A stretch of DNA of 64,000 nucleotides, taken from CAYPIE01 sp964410665. Its GTDB lineage: Bacteria; Planctomycetota; Planctomycetia; Gemmatales; Gemmataceae. The position numbers were made by a program, and so were the translations under genes. Positions 54,513 to 62,843 of the stretch are shown here, piece by piece (the first letter of the stretch is position 1; every line of letters begins with the position of its first letter). The notes under the pieces were generated by a model. The model saw only the letters and a program-made list of their open reading frames with translations, was not told where the DNA came from and did not search any database. The stretch lies in contig CAYPIE010000014.1 of assembly GCA_964410665.1 (NCBI GenBank), positions 1 to 64,000 of the forward strand, read 5' to 3'.

Positions 54513-55826
54513 ATGGCCGGTATGACCTTGACCGAAAAGATCCTGGCCCGGGCGGCCAGGAAAGATCACCTCGTCCCGGGCGAGAACGTCTGGGTCGATG
54601 TCGATATCCTCATGACTCATGATGTCTGCGGGCCGGGTACGATCGGCGTGTTCAAAAAGCACTTTGGCGAGGATGCTCGTGTCTGGGATCGCCACAAGGT
54701 GGTGATCATCCCGGACCACTACATCTTTACCCAAGACACGATGGCCAACCGCAATGTCGATGTACTCCGGGCCTTTGTCAAAGAACAAGACCTCCCCTAC
54801 TACTACGACGTCGGTACTGAGAAGTACAAGGGGGTCTGTCACATCGCTCTGCCTGAGGAGGGGCACACCCGCCCCGGCGAGATTCTCTTGGGCACCGATA
54901 GCCACACTTGCACCGCTGGGGCGTTTGGTCAGTTTGCCACCGGCATTGGCAACACCGACGCTGGCTTTGTCATGGGTACCGGCAAGACTTGGCTGAAGGT
55001 CCCCCCCAGCATGCGTTTTATTTTCCATGGTAACTTGCCGCCATATCTCATGGCCAAGGACCTCATCCTGGCGGTCATCGGCGACATTCGATGTGATGGC
55101 GCTACCTACCAGGCCATGGAGTTCGATGGCGATGGCGTCTACGCCCTGAATATCGAAGAACGCATGACTTTGTGCAACATGGTTATCGAGGCCGGGGGGA
55201 AAAATGGGGTGATCGCCCCGGATCAGGTGACTTTGGACTTTGTCAATGCCCGCAATGCCCGCAATGCAACGCAGAAGCCCTACACCGTGATGCACCGAGA
55301 TCCCGACGCCCGTTACCTTTTCGAAAAGGTCTATGACGTCACAAAATTGGAGCCAATCGTCGCCAAACCCCACTCGCCCGACAACAAAGCACATGTCTCC
55401 GAAGTCCGTGGCACCCGGCTGGATCGAGCTTACATCGGCAGTTGTACCGGGGGTAAACTCACCGACTTCCGTGCTGCTGCGGCGATTCTACATGGCAAAA
55501 CCGTCCGCGTTGATACCTTTGTCGTCCCCGCGACGACCGAGGTGGCTGCCCAACTCAAGCAGGAAACGATTGGCCATCAGAGCTTGGAAGAGATCTTCCT
55601 AGCCGCGGGTGCGAAGCTCGGCGATGCCTCGTGTGCAGCTTGTTTGGGCGGCCCTGCCGACACGTTTGGCCGCCTGCACGAGGCGATGGCTTGTATCAGC
55701 ACCACCAACCGCAACTTCCCCGGCCGGATGGGTCACAAAGAAGCGCAGGTCTACCTCGCCAGCCCGTTGACCGTAGCCGCAAGCGCCGTCACCGGCCAGA
55801 TCACCGACCCCCGCGAGTTCCTCTGA
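54513..55826 (+). CDS. Aconitase-family hydro-lyase large subunit (LeuC/homoaconitase type)
   Basis: The 437-residue protein has the three Fe-S ligand cysteines of the family: Cys in GSCTGGKLTDFR and the pair in CAACLGG. Other landmarks are GTDSHTCTAGAFGQFATGIG and RNFPGRMGHKEAQVYLASP. The second motif reads SCTGG where many relatives have SCTNG. It most likely is the large subunit of isopropylmalate isomerase or homoaconitase. No small-subunit (leuD) gene adjoins; the next gene is convergent and encodes DapL. AGGAG precedes ATG 54513; ATG 54522 is an alternative. Confidence 0.85.
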   Translation: MAGMTLTEKILARAARKDHLVPGENVWVDVDILMTHDVCGPGTIGVFKKHFGEDARVWDRHKVVIIPDHYIFTQDTMANRNVDVLRAFVKEQDLPYYYDVGTEKYKGVCHIALPEEGHTRPGEILLGTDSHTCTAGAFGQFATGIGNTDAGFVMGTGKTWLKVPPSMRFIFHGNLPPYLMAKDLILAVIGDIRCDGATYQAMEFDGDGVYALNIEERMTLCNMVIEAGGKNGVIAPDQVTLDFVNARNARNATQKPYTVMHRDPDARYLFEKVYDVTKLEPIVAKPHSPDNKAHVSEVRGTRLDRAYIGSCTGGKLTDFRAAAAILHGKTVRVDTFVVPATTEVAAQLKQETIGHQSLEEIFLAAGAKLGDASCAACLGGPADTFGRLHEAMACISTTNRNFPGRMGHKEAQVYLASPLTVAASAVTGQITDPREFL

Positions 55827-55871
55827 GGCCCGCTCACCCCGCCGGATCGCCCTACCGCGGGTTCCAAAGCC

Positions 55872-57134
55872 TTACTCGGCAAAGCGTAGACCAAGATGGC
55901 GCAGCCGCTGGGCAGTGTCCGCCATCAGAGCATCTTCGGCCGACTCATCCTCGGCCATGTAGGTCACCGAGAAACGCAAGAACGGCCCAGCATCGTCCCA
56001 AGGGACGGTGCAGATGGACTGCTCGTGGATAAGCAATTGCGATGCTTCCTCGGCGTTCGCAAACGTCCGCTCCCCCGCACCCACCGGAGCGGGGACGTAC
56101 AGAAAATAGGTGCCACCGGGCATCTGTGCCTCGAACCCTACTTGACGCAGCACCGTCACCAATTTCTCCAACCGCCGCTGGTACTTTTGCCGCGTCTGGA
56201 CTGGGATGGCGGGGTCGCGCAAAGCTGCGGCCGCGGCATGTTGGATGGCCATGAACTGGCCCGAATCCGTGTTGTCCTTGACATCAGCAAAGGCCTGCAC
56301 AATCTTCGGATGGCCGCTGACAAAGCCCATGCGCCAACCGATCATGTTAAAGCCCTTCGACAGCGAATGCACCTCGACGCCGACCTCTTTGGCCCCCTCG
56401 ACTTGAAGGAAGCTCAATGGCTCGCCTTGATACGTCAACAGGATATGCGCGGCGTCCTGAACCACCACGATCTGATTGCGCTGGGCAAAGTCGATGACCC
56501 GGCGATAAAAATCCCGCGTGGCCACCTGCCCAGTCGGGCTGTTCGGGTAGTTGAGCACCAACAGCTTGGCGGACTTACGCACGTCGGTGGGGATCTGATC
56601 CAGTTCTGGATAGAAATCGTTCTCAGGCCGCAACGGCAGTGGGTAAACCGTCCCGCCATAATAGCGCGTGTGCGTCCCGGCCACCGGATAGCCGGGCACG
56701 GTCATTAAAGTGACATCCCCCGGGTTGATGAACACCGCCGGCAGCATCGCATAAGCCGGTTTCGAACCGATCGCATGCACTACCTCGGTCGCTGGATCGA
56801 CGCGCACGCCAAAATGCTGCTGCATATAGTCGGCGGCCGCTTCTTTGAAGGCTTGGATGCCGTTGTCGGCATAGCCCCGATTCTCGATCCGATCCACTTC
56901 TTGTTTCAATCGGATGCGGATCGAAGCCGCGGCCATGTCATCGTTTTCGCCAATGCCAAAGTCGAGCAGAGACCGTTCAGGGTGCTCCGCTTGGGCGGCT
57001 CGCTTGGCCCGTTTGATCTTTTCGAACTTGTAAATCGCAGTCTGCTTGCCATATTCCTGCCCGCCAATGCGGTCCGCAAACAACGACTGAAACCAGGGTT
57101 CGGCCGGTCCGGCCGCCATCGAGGCATCCGACAT
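55872..57134 (-). CDS. dapL: LL-diaminopimelate aminotransferase
   Basis: This 420-residue fold-type I PLP enzyme converts tetrahydrodipicolinate directly to LL-diaminopimelate for lysine and cell-wall synthesis. It starts with the family-like YKFEKIKRAK and LDFGIGENDD, and has the PLP lysine in SLSKGFNMIGWR and the typical NYPNSPTGQVA. The usual Asp-Ala-Ala-Tyr site reads QDAAH here, so the Tyr is His. I start at ATG 57134, with AAGGA upstream; TTG 57137 is unlikely. The gene is convergent with the aconitase-family gene. Confidence 0.92.
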   Translation of the reverse strand: MSDASMAAGPAEPWFQSLFADRIGGQEYGKQTAIYKFEKIKRAKRAAQAEHPERSLLDFGIGENDDMAAASIRIRLKQEVDRIENRGYADNGIQAFKEAAADYMQQHFGVRVDPATEVVHAIGSKPAYAMLPAVFINPGDVTLMTVPGYPVAGTHTRYYGGTVYPLPLRPENDFYPELDQIPTDVRKSAKLLVLNYPNSPTGQVATRDFYRRVIDFAQRNQIVVVQDAAHILLTYQGEPLSFLQVEGAKEVGVEVHSLSKGFNMIGWRMGFVSGHPKIVQAFADVKDNTDSGQFMAIQHAAAAALRDPAIPVQTRQKYQRRLEKLVTVLRQVGFEAQMPGGTYFLYVPAPVGAGERTFANAEEASQLLIHEQSICTVPWDDAGPFLRFSVTYMAEDESAEDALMADTAQRLRHLGLRFAE

Positions 57135-57218
57135 CAATGCATCCTTTCCAGAAGTGACCGTAGCCCCACCAACCAGGGAATTCTAAAGGCCAGAAGCACG
57201 CGGAACCCACCGTTGGGG

Positions 57219-59081
57219 TCAGGAGTTCCGGTATTCTTTGCGATCCCGCATTTTCCCTTCGGTCCGCCACTCACGAATTCTCGAGTGGATGGTATCGCGG
57301 GAGATCCCCAGGATGGTCGAAGCCTGCGAGATATTATGGTTGGTTTGCTGCAAAACCTTCTGATAGGCCCAGAATTCCACATCCTTCATGCTCAGGCTGG
57401 CCGGCATGTCGGATGGATCGGGGCTCAGCAGATCGCTAGGTAGCTTGAGGTGTTCGGCCTCGATTAACTCTTGGTCGCGGGCCCAAAGAGCCACCGCGGT
57501 CTCCAGGACCGCGCGTAACTGCTGGATATTGCCCGGCCAGTCATAGGTTTGCAGCTTACGCATCCCGCCCTGAGTCAGTTGCAGATGGCGGTGATAGGTC
57601 GTGCGGAGTCGTCGCAGGATCATCTCGACCAAGGTCGGGATGTCCTCGGCCCGGCGTTCCAGGGCCGGGATGCGGATCGGTCGCCGCGCAAGTTTGCGCC
57701 ACAGCTCGACCCGGAAGCGACCCGACCGCACTTCATCTTTGAGATCGACGTTGGTCGAGGCAACTATGCGAACATCGGGCTTGATTTCCTCGCTACTGCC
57801 GAGCGGGCAAAACGGCTCGCCGAGCAGAATGGGCAACAGCCGGTCCTGCAACTCCAGAGGAAGTTCTTCGATACTTTCCAGGTACAGGATGCCTTCCTGG
57901 GCCAACTCGAGCGCACCGGTTTCATCGGTACGTCCGCGGCCTGCCCCGCGCCGGGCCCCAAACAGCTCGACATCGAGCCGCGTGGTCAAGGCAGGATCAC
58001 AATTGACCGCAATAAATGGCCCCAGCGCCCGCCCACTTAGGCTATGTAGCTTGGCGGCAATCTGTTCTTTGTCCAGGCCTGCCGCGCCCGAGATCAGCAC
58101 CGGGTTGGGAATCGCCGCAACTTCTTCGATCCGTGTCCGCAACTCCCGAATGGCTTTGCTATCACCGAGCAGTTCTTCGCTACCAATCTGGCGATTCCGT
58201 AGACGCTGATACTCGGCCTCGAGCATGCGTTGCCGACGCAACTGATACAGCATACTTCCGCAAAACTCCGCAAGCGTGCGGGAAAATTCCACCTGGTCTT
58301 GGCTAAACAATCCTTCGCGGCGATAGGCATGCAATTCTCCGAGATACATGCCATGATTCATCAAAGGCAGCCCCAGTGCATCCTGAAGTCCTGCCAAGCT
58401 CCCGCCCGTGGATGCGTCGAGGGGATGATCCTCGGACAACCAGATGGGTTGCTGGAGGCGACGAATACGCTCACTTAGTTGTCGACTCAAAAAAGCGTTG
58501 ACGTTTTCGGAGGCAGGGAGCACCATGCGCGGTTCGGGATCACTGGGATCGTTACTGACGTAACCAACCAAGGAGGCCTGACTCTCCTCGCGAAGCAACT
58601 CAAGGGTGCTTTGGAGGAGCTGACCGACCTCCTCAATCCGCACCGCCTGCAACATATATCGACACAGGTGATGCAGCGTGGTGGCCGGTGTCTTCAAGTC
58701 GGTGTCCGAGGCCCCGGCCGCTGGGACTGCAAGGAAGTCGGGTGGCGTTTGTACCCCCGAGCTGGCCAAGCGATTTGCTTCGAGCGACGGTGTCGTGAAA
58801 CGAATCCGGACCGCGCCGATCTGCACCACCTGCCCAGGTTGGAGCGACACGACGCCGCGAACGCGTTGATCGTCAATCTTGGTGCCATTGAGACTTCGGT
58901 CCCGAATGAACCAGCGATCCCCCTCAAAGAAAAATTCCATATGGGTGCGGGATGCATACTCCTCACGGCGTAACACCAGATCGCAGGCCCGACTTCGCCC
59001 AATGGTGTAGCGACGTTCCGGCAACAGTTCCAGACGATCCGGAAGGGCGTCGCCAGTATCGACAATGAGAAGTGCATTCAT
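57219..59081 (-). CDS. FHA-GAF-AAA+ regulator with degenerate sigma-54 activator domain
   Basis: The 620-residue protein begins with an FHA domain (GRSRACDLVLRREEYASRTH, DRSLNGTKI), a phosphothreonine-binding module. A GAF-like region follows (about 135-285), then an AAA+ core (about 305-540) related to sigma-54 activators, and a Fis-type helix-turn-helix near the end (NHNISQASTILGISRDTIHS). The activator motifs are altered: the Walker A reads GAAGLDKE, Walker B EGILYLES, and the GAFTGA loop reads GAGRGR. It may not activate sigma-54 polymerase. Planctomycetes have many such proteins. A 322-base AT-rich divergent gap separates it from gatB. Confidence 0.82.
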   Translation of the reverse strand: MNALLIVDTGDALPDRLELLPERRYTIGRSRACDLVLRREEYASRTHMEFFFEGDRWFIRDRSLNGTKIDDQRVRGVVSLQPGQVVQIGAVRIRFTTPSLEANRLASSGVQTPPDFLAVPAAGASDTDLKTPATTLHHLCRYMLQAVRIEEVGQLLQSTLELLREESQASLVGYVSNDPSDPEPRMVLPASENVNAFLSRQLSERIRRLQQPIWLSEDHPLDASTGGSLAGLQDALGLPLMNHGMYLGELHAYRREGLFSQDQVEFSRTLAEFCGSMLYQLRRQRMLEAEYQRLRNRQIGSEELLGDSKAIRELRTRIEEVAAIPNPVLISGAAGLDKEQIAAKLHSLSGRALGPFIAVNCDPALTTRLDVELFGARRGAGRGRTDETGALELAQEGILYLESIEELPLELQDRLLPILLGEPFCPLGSSEEIKPDVRIVASTNVDLKDEVRSGRFRVELWRKLARRPIRIPALERRAEDIPTLVEMILRRLRTTYHRHLQLTQGGMRKLQTYDWPGNIQQLRAVLETAVALWARDQELIEAEHLKLPSDLLSPDPSDMPASLSMKDVEFWAYQKVLQQTNHNISQASTILGISRDTIHSRIREWRTEGKMRDRKEYRNS

Positions 59082-59130
59082 GGGCGTCCCTTCACGCGAG
59101 GATGAACCAGAAACGATGCGAGTACACTTC

Positions 59131-59149
59131 AGATATTTTGTAAATATCT
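59131..59149. promoter_or_regulatory. Palindrome upstream of the FHA regulator gene
   Basis: AGATATTT-TGT-AAATATCT is a perfect 8-bp inverted repeat with a 3-base centre, 50 bases before the regulator's ATG. This size and symmetry suit an operator for a dimeric DNA-binding protein, perhaps the regulator itself. Confidence 0.5.
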
Positions 59150-59235
59150 CCGCCAGTCTTCAAGAGGATTAGTGGTATCCGCCCAGCAGTTTTTTACTAA
59201 AAACTTGCTACCTCAATCCTCAATCAGGCCAAACG

Positions 59236-59266
59236 TCGATATTACCTACAAAATGATCGATATTAC
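59236..59266. promoter_or_regulatory. Two TCGATATTAC direct repeats, 21 bp apart
   Basis: Two exact 10-base copies start 21 bases apart, two helical turns, so a factor could bind both on the same face of the DNA. They lie in the gatB/FHA-regulator divergent promoter region. Function is inferred. Confidence 0.45.
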
Positions 59267-59403
59267 TCCTCGATCACTCAATTTTTATCGCTATCTATTC
59301 GTGGATTTTTCAACTATTGTTCTTCGCTTTCCCCTCTTGTGTCGTTCCCGCACGACCGCGATAATCATGACTTGGATGGGTCTGAGGGTGAGATCGATTT
59401 ATC

Positions 59404-60879
59404 ATGAATGAGCCGTTTCGCTATGTGGTCGGGCTGGAAGTCCATGTCCAGTTACTCACGCGCACTAAACTGTTCTGCGGTTGCAGCACTCAGTTTGGCT
59501 TACCTCCCAACTCGGCCACTTGTCCGGTTTGTCTCGGCATGCCGGGTGTGCTCCCGGTCATGAACCAACGGGCCTTTGCCTTGGCCCTGCGCGCAGCTCT
59601 CGCCCTCAATTGTACGATCAGTTCCTTCACCAAATGGGATCGCAAAAACTACTACTACCCCGATCTGCCGAAGAACTACCAGATTAGTCAGTATGACCTG
59701 CCGTTTAGTTCCCATGGCTGGCTAGAAGTTCCAGGACCTGAAGGTCAACCCAAGGCCATTCGCATTACCCGGGCCCACCTCGAAGAAGATGCCGGCAAAT
59801 CGATCCATGATGAATCCGGCCGTGGCGGCGACTCACGCGTGGACCTGAACCGTACCGGAACTCCCCTGGTCGAGATCGTCAGTGAACCAGACATTGCCAC
59901 CCCTGAGGAGGCCCGTGCCTACCTCGAAGAACTCCGCCTGATGCTCCGCGAACTCGAGGTCTCTGACTGTGAAATGCAGGAGGGTAGTCTCCGCTGCGAC
60001 GCCAACGTCAACATCCATATCCCCCAAGCGGATGGGAGTCACATCGCCACTCCCATTGTCGAGGTCAAGAATCTTAACAGCATCCGCGCCGTCGAACGCG
60101 CCATCAAGTACGAGGGCCAGCGACAATACGAGCAGTATCAAAAAACCAAGCAGAAGTTTGGCGATGTTCCCAAGGAAACCCGTGGCTGGGACGATGCCCG
60201 TGGCAAAACCTTGGCCCAACGCCGCAAGGAAGAAGCATCGGATTATCGCTACTTTCCGGAACCCGACCTGGTTCCAGTCCAGGTCGATGAGCCTTGGGTG
60301 CAGGAGGTTCGCCAAGCCATGGGCGAGCTCCCCGCCGAACAACGCCAGCGTCTACAACAAGCGCCTCATCAACTCTCCGACTATGATGCCCGGGTGTTGG
60401 CTGCACAGGGACGAAAATTCGTCGCCTTTTATGAGGAAGTGGTCCGCCAAGCCGGAGACGCCAAGGCCACGGCCAACTTCCTGACCAATACCCTGTTGGC
60501 CAAGCTCAACGCCGAGGGCCTGCGTTTGACCGATAGTCCCATCTCGGCTGAACGGGCGGGGGATCTGGTGACCTGCATCCTGCGTGATGGCCTGAACAAG
60601 CAAGCGGCCCAGAAAGTGTTTGATCATATGTGGGAGCATCCCGACGCCACGGCCGCCGCGGCCATGAAAGCGGCCGGCCTGGAAAAACTGTCGCCCGAGC
60701 AAATCCGCGATCTGGTCCGTCAGGCCATTGCCAACAACCCCAAAGCCGTTGAGGATTTTAAAAAGGGGAAAAAAGCGGCCGCCAATTCCTTCAAAGGCCC
60801 GGTGATGCGCCAAACCAAGGGGATGGCCGATGCCGCGGCCGTCGATCAGATGATTCAGGAAGAACTGGCCAATCTCTGA
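59404..60879 (+). CDS. gatB: Aspartyl/glutamyl-tRNA amidotransferase subunit B
   Basis: GatB is the kinase/transamidase subunit of GatCAB, which turns Glu-tRNA(Gln) or Asp-tRNA(Asn) into the amide form. The 491-residue protein shows the family signature GLEVHVQLLTRTKLFCGC, the CPVCLGMPGVLPVMN pair with a Cys-zinc site, KNYYYPDLPKNYQISQYD and the C-terminal YqeY-like helical domain (HPDATAAAAMKAAGLEKLS). GatA and GatC are not in the window. It is followed by a 69-residue protein. Confidence 0.95.
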   Translation: MNEPFRYVVGLEVHVQLLTRTKLFCGCSTQFGLPPNSATCPVCLGMPGVLPVMNQRAFALALRAALALNCTISSFTKWDRKNYYYPDLPKNYQISQYDLPFSSHGWLEVPGPEGQPKAIRITRAHLEEDAGKSIHDESGRGGDSRVDLNRTGTPLVEIVSEPDIATPEEARAYLEELRLMLRELEVSDCEMQEGSLRCDANVNIHIPQADGSHIATPIVEVKNLNSIRAVERAIKYEGQRQYEQYQKTKQKFGDVPKETRGWDDARGKTLAQRRKEEASDYRYFPEPDLVPVQVDEPWVQEVRQAMGELPAEQRQRLQQAPHQLSDYDARVLAAQGRKFVAFYEEVVRQAGDAKATANFLTNTLLAKLNAEGLRLTDSPISAERAGDLVTCILRDGLNKQAAQKVFDHMWEHPDATAAAAMKAAGLEKLSPEQIRDLVRQAIANNPKAVEDFKKGKKAAANSFKGPVMRQTKGMADAAAVDQMIQEELANL

Positions 60880-60901
60880 CCCTGCACGCAGGAGATGCAC
60901 C

Positions 60902-61111
60902 ATGTCAGATGCCGAACGTCAACAACAACGCCTCCAGGAGTTCATGAAACTCCTCCCCCTCACCATCGAGCTGGCCGGCCTCCCGGAAGCCGAGCATGGT
61001 AAATACTTCACCGAAGGCCAACTCGAAGTCCGTACGAACGCCTTGCGTCATGCGTTCAAGTACGCTCGCCAGCTGGCCGTGGAGATTAGCCGCGGCAGCG
61101 CCGACAGCTGA
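60902..61111 (+). CDS. Small conserved helical protein
   Basis: The 69-residue product is charged and helical (QQRLQEFMKLLPLTIELAGL), with the block AEHGKYFTEGQLEVRTNALR, and has an ATG preceded by GGAG at close spacing. It lies 22 bases after gatB and is likely co-transcribed. I do not recognise a function; small proteins of this form occur beside GatCAB genes in planctomycetes, from memory. Confidence 0.65.
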   Translation: MSDAERQQQRLQEFMKLLPLTIELAGLPEAEHGKYFTEGQLEVRTNALRHAFKYARQLAVEISRGSADS

Positions 61112-61158
61112 GCAGACGCTTCGACGAACCATGGAGCCTTACAAACCGTTCGATCCGA

Positions 61159-61191
61159 GTGATTCGATCCATCATCCATGGATCGAATCAC
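61159..61191 (+). terminator. Perfect 14-bp hairpin after the gatB unit
   Basis: GTGATTCGATCCAT and ATGGATCGAATCAC are exact complements with a CATCC loop. It lies 48 bases after the 69-residue gene. A T-poor sequence follows; a terminator, perhaps bidirectional, is likely, but an operator is possible. Confidence 0.55.
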
Positions 61192-61320
61192 GCTTCCATA
61201 CTGGCGTTTTGCGCTCACAACCACTTATCGGCGACCAGCTCTAGCATCGGCACGGGGCTGGCTGCGAACGACTCAAGGAAAAAGTCAACCGACACGTCCT
61301 TCGTATGGTTCCAGCCACTG

Positions 61321-62082
61321 ATGGCCACTACACTCGAACGGCTTACTCGTGAACGCACCTTTCATGACCGCCAGGCACGGGCACGAGCACGGGCTTTTGC
61401 CGCTGGGACACACGACCTCCGTTTTGCGGACGTCGACTATCTCCGCCATGAATCCTGGATCGAGCCCGCTTTGGCTTGCCTGGGCGACCTCTCAGGCAAG
61501 CAGGTACTCGACTATGGGTGTGGCCATGGCATGGCCGCGGTGGTCTTAGCCCGACGCGGAGCACAAGTCACTGCGTTCGATCTCTCCGGGGGCTACGCCG
61601 CCGAGGCAGCCCGGCGCGCACATGCCAATGGCGTCCGGGTCCAGGTGGTACAGGCCAACGCGGAACAACTCCCATTTGCGCAAGCCTGCTTTGATGCTAT
61701 CTGGGGCAACGCCATTTTGCATCATCTCGACCTGCGACAGGCCGGTCGCGAGATCCACCGGGTGCTCCGGCCGGGCGGTGTCGCCGTCTTCTGTGAACCC
61801 TGGGGCGAAAACCCGCTGTTACGCCTCGGCCGTCACTTGGCCGCCCCAGGCGAACATCATACTCCCGACGAACGTCCCCTCCGTCGCGAGGACCTAGCCT
61901 TCTTACAGGCGATCTTTCCCTACCTTGAAACCCACGGCTTCCAACTCTTTGACAGCCTGCGGCGACTTGCACCGATGTTGAGTCGACGCTTACACCTTGT
62001 GACCTTGGACCGGATGTTGCTCGATCGGCTGCCTTGGTGTGCATTCTGGTGCCGGTACATGGTGCTTGTCCTCAAGCGTTGA
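61321..62082 (+). CDS. Class I SAM-dependent methyltransferase
   Basis: The 253-residue protein has the SAM-binding motif I VLDYGCGHGMAAVVLARRGA, the acidic motif II in VTAFDLSGG and FDAIWGNAILHHL for motif IV, with VLRPGGVAVFCEP for motif V. It belongs to the UbiE/COQ5-like small-molecule methyltransferases. No substrate can be read off. I start at ATG 61321 because the frame upstream (from 61159) reads through the hairpin; the ribosome-binding site is poor. It is not clearly linked to the neighbours. Confidence 0.85.
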   Translation: MATTLERLTRERTFHDRQARARARAFAAGTHDLRFADVDYLRHESWIEPALACLGDLSGKQVLDYGCGHGMAAVVLARRGAQVTAFDLSGGYAAEAARRAHANGVRVQVVQANAEQLPFAQACFDAIWGNAILHHLDLRQAGREIHRVLRPGGVAVFCEPWGENPLLRLGRHLAAPGEHHTPDERPLRREDLAFLQAIFPYLETHGFQLFDSLRRLAPMLSRRLHLVTLDRMLLDRLPWCAFWCRYMVLVLKR

Positions 62083-62127
62083 TACATTAAGAGAAACCTG
62101 CTTTCCTCGCCCCACGGTGTCACGCCT

Positions 62128-62829
62128 ATGGCCTGGTCCTCATCGGCCCCCACTGGCTTTCCCTGGCCTGCCTCGGCTCAGCGGGTCCTGGGGATTGTCC
62201 TGGGCCTTGCCTGTTTGCTGCTTGCTGCGAACTGGTTCCGACTGCGGTATGCTACCTGGCCGACCGAGTACTTGCCTCATCCAAGCGAGGTGGCCTATCG
62301 AGTCGATCTCAACGAATCGCCCAGCAGCGAGCTGCAGCTGGTCCCCGGACTGGGCCCGATCCTCGCCCAGCGGGTCGTCGAGTACCGGCAGCAACATGGT
62401 CCCTTCCGTCAGATCGAGGACTTGACGCAAGTCAAAGGGATTGGCGAGGCCACGCTCCAACGCCTTCGACCCTGGGTGGTCATCGGTTTGTCTCGCCCAC
62501 TCACACCACTGACCACGCCCTCTCGGGATCCGGCTACCTTTCGTACCCCCCAGTTGGTCCGCCTGGAGCGCAAGCCAACGCGTGCTCCGGTCGCAAGTGG
62601 GCGATTGGCCCAGAATGTCCAACGAGTCGGTACCCCAATCGACATCAACCATGCCTCGGCCGCCGAACTGGAACGACTGCCTGGGATCGGCAAGGTTCTG
62701 GCCCAACGGATCATCGAAGAACGTCAGCGTGCACGCTTCGATTCCATCGACGCCGTCGATCGCGTGCGTGGCATCGGCCCCAAACGTCTTGAACAGATTC
62801 GCCCCTTGATCCACATCGGCACGGAATAA
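62128..62829 (+). CDS. Membrane-anchored ComEA-like helix-hairpin-helix protein
   Basis: The 233-residue protein has an N-terminal membrane helix (VLGIVLGLACLLLAANWF) and two ComEA-type HhH modules outside it: NESPSSELQLVPGLGPILAQ with VKGIGEATLQRLRPWV, and NHASAAELERLPGIGKVLAQ with VRGIGPKRLEQIRPLI. Such modules bind DNA non-specifically, as in natural transformation. A Pro/Arg-rich linker separates them. Two modules rather than one is less usual. It lies 14 bases before the DHPS-like gene. Confidence 0.85.
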   Translation: MAWSSSAPTGFPWPASAQRVLGIVLGLACLLLAANWFRLRYATWPTEYLPHPSEVAYRVDLNESPSSELQLVPGLGPILAQRVVEYRQQHGPFRQIEDLTQVKGIGEATLQRLRPWVVIGLSRPLTPLTTPSRDPATFRTPQLVRLERKPTRAPVASGRLAQNVQRVGTPIDINHASAAELERLPGIGKVLAQRIIEERQRARFDSIDAVDRVRGIGPKRLEQIRPLIHIGTE

Positions 62830-62843
62830 TCCGGCTTGGCTAG

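Larger units (their letters stand above)
59082..59403. other. AT-rich divergent promoter region between the FHA regulator and gatB
   Basis: This 322-base gap is visibly richer in A and T than its surroundings. It contains a palindrome (59131-59149) and two copies of TCGATATTAC 21 bases apart (59236-59245 and 59257-59266), listed separately. No gene is evident. Confidence 0.6.

Noticed and set aside
55896..56708. 270-codon plus-strand frame opposite dapL
   Set aside because: Antisense to the catalytic core of dapL, with no homology.
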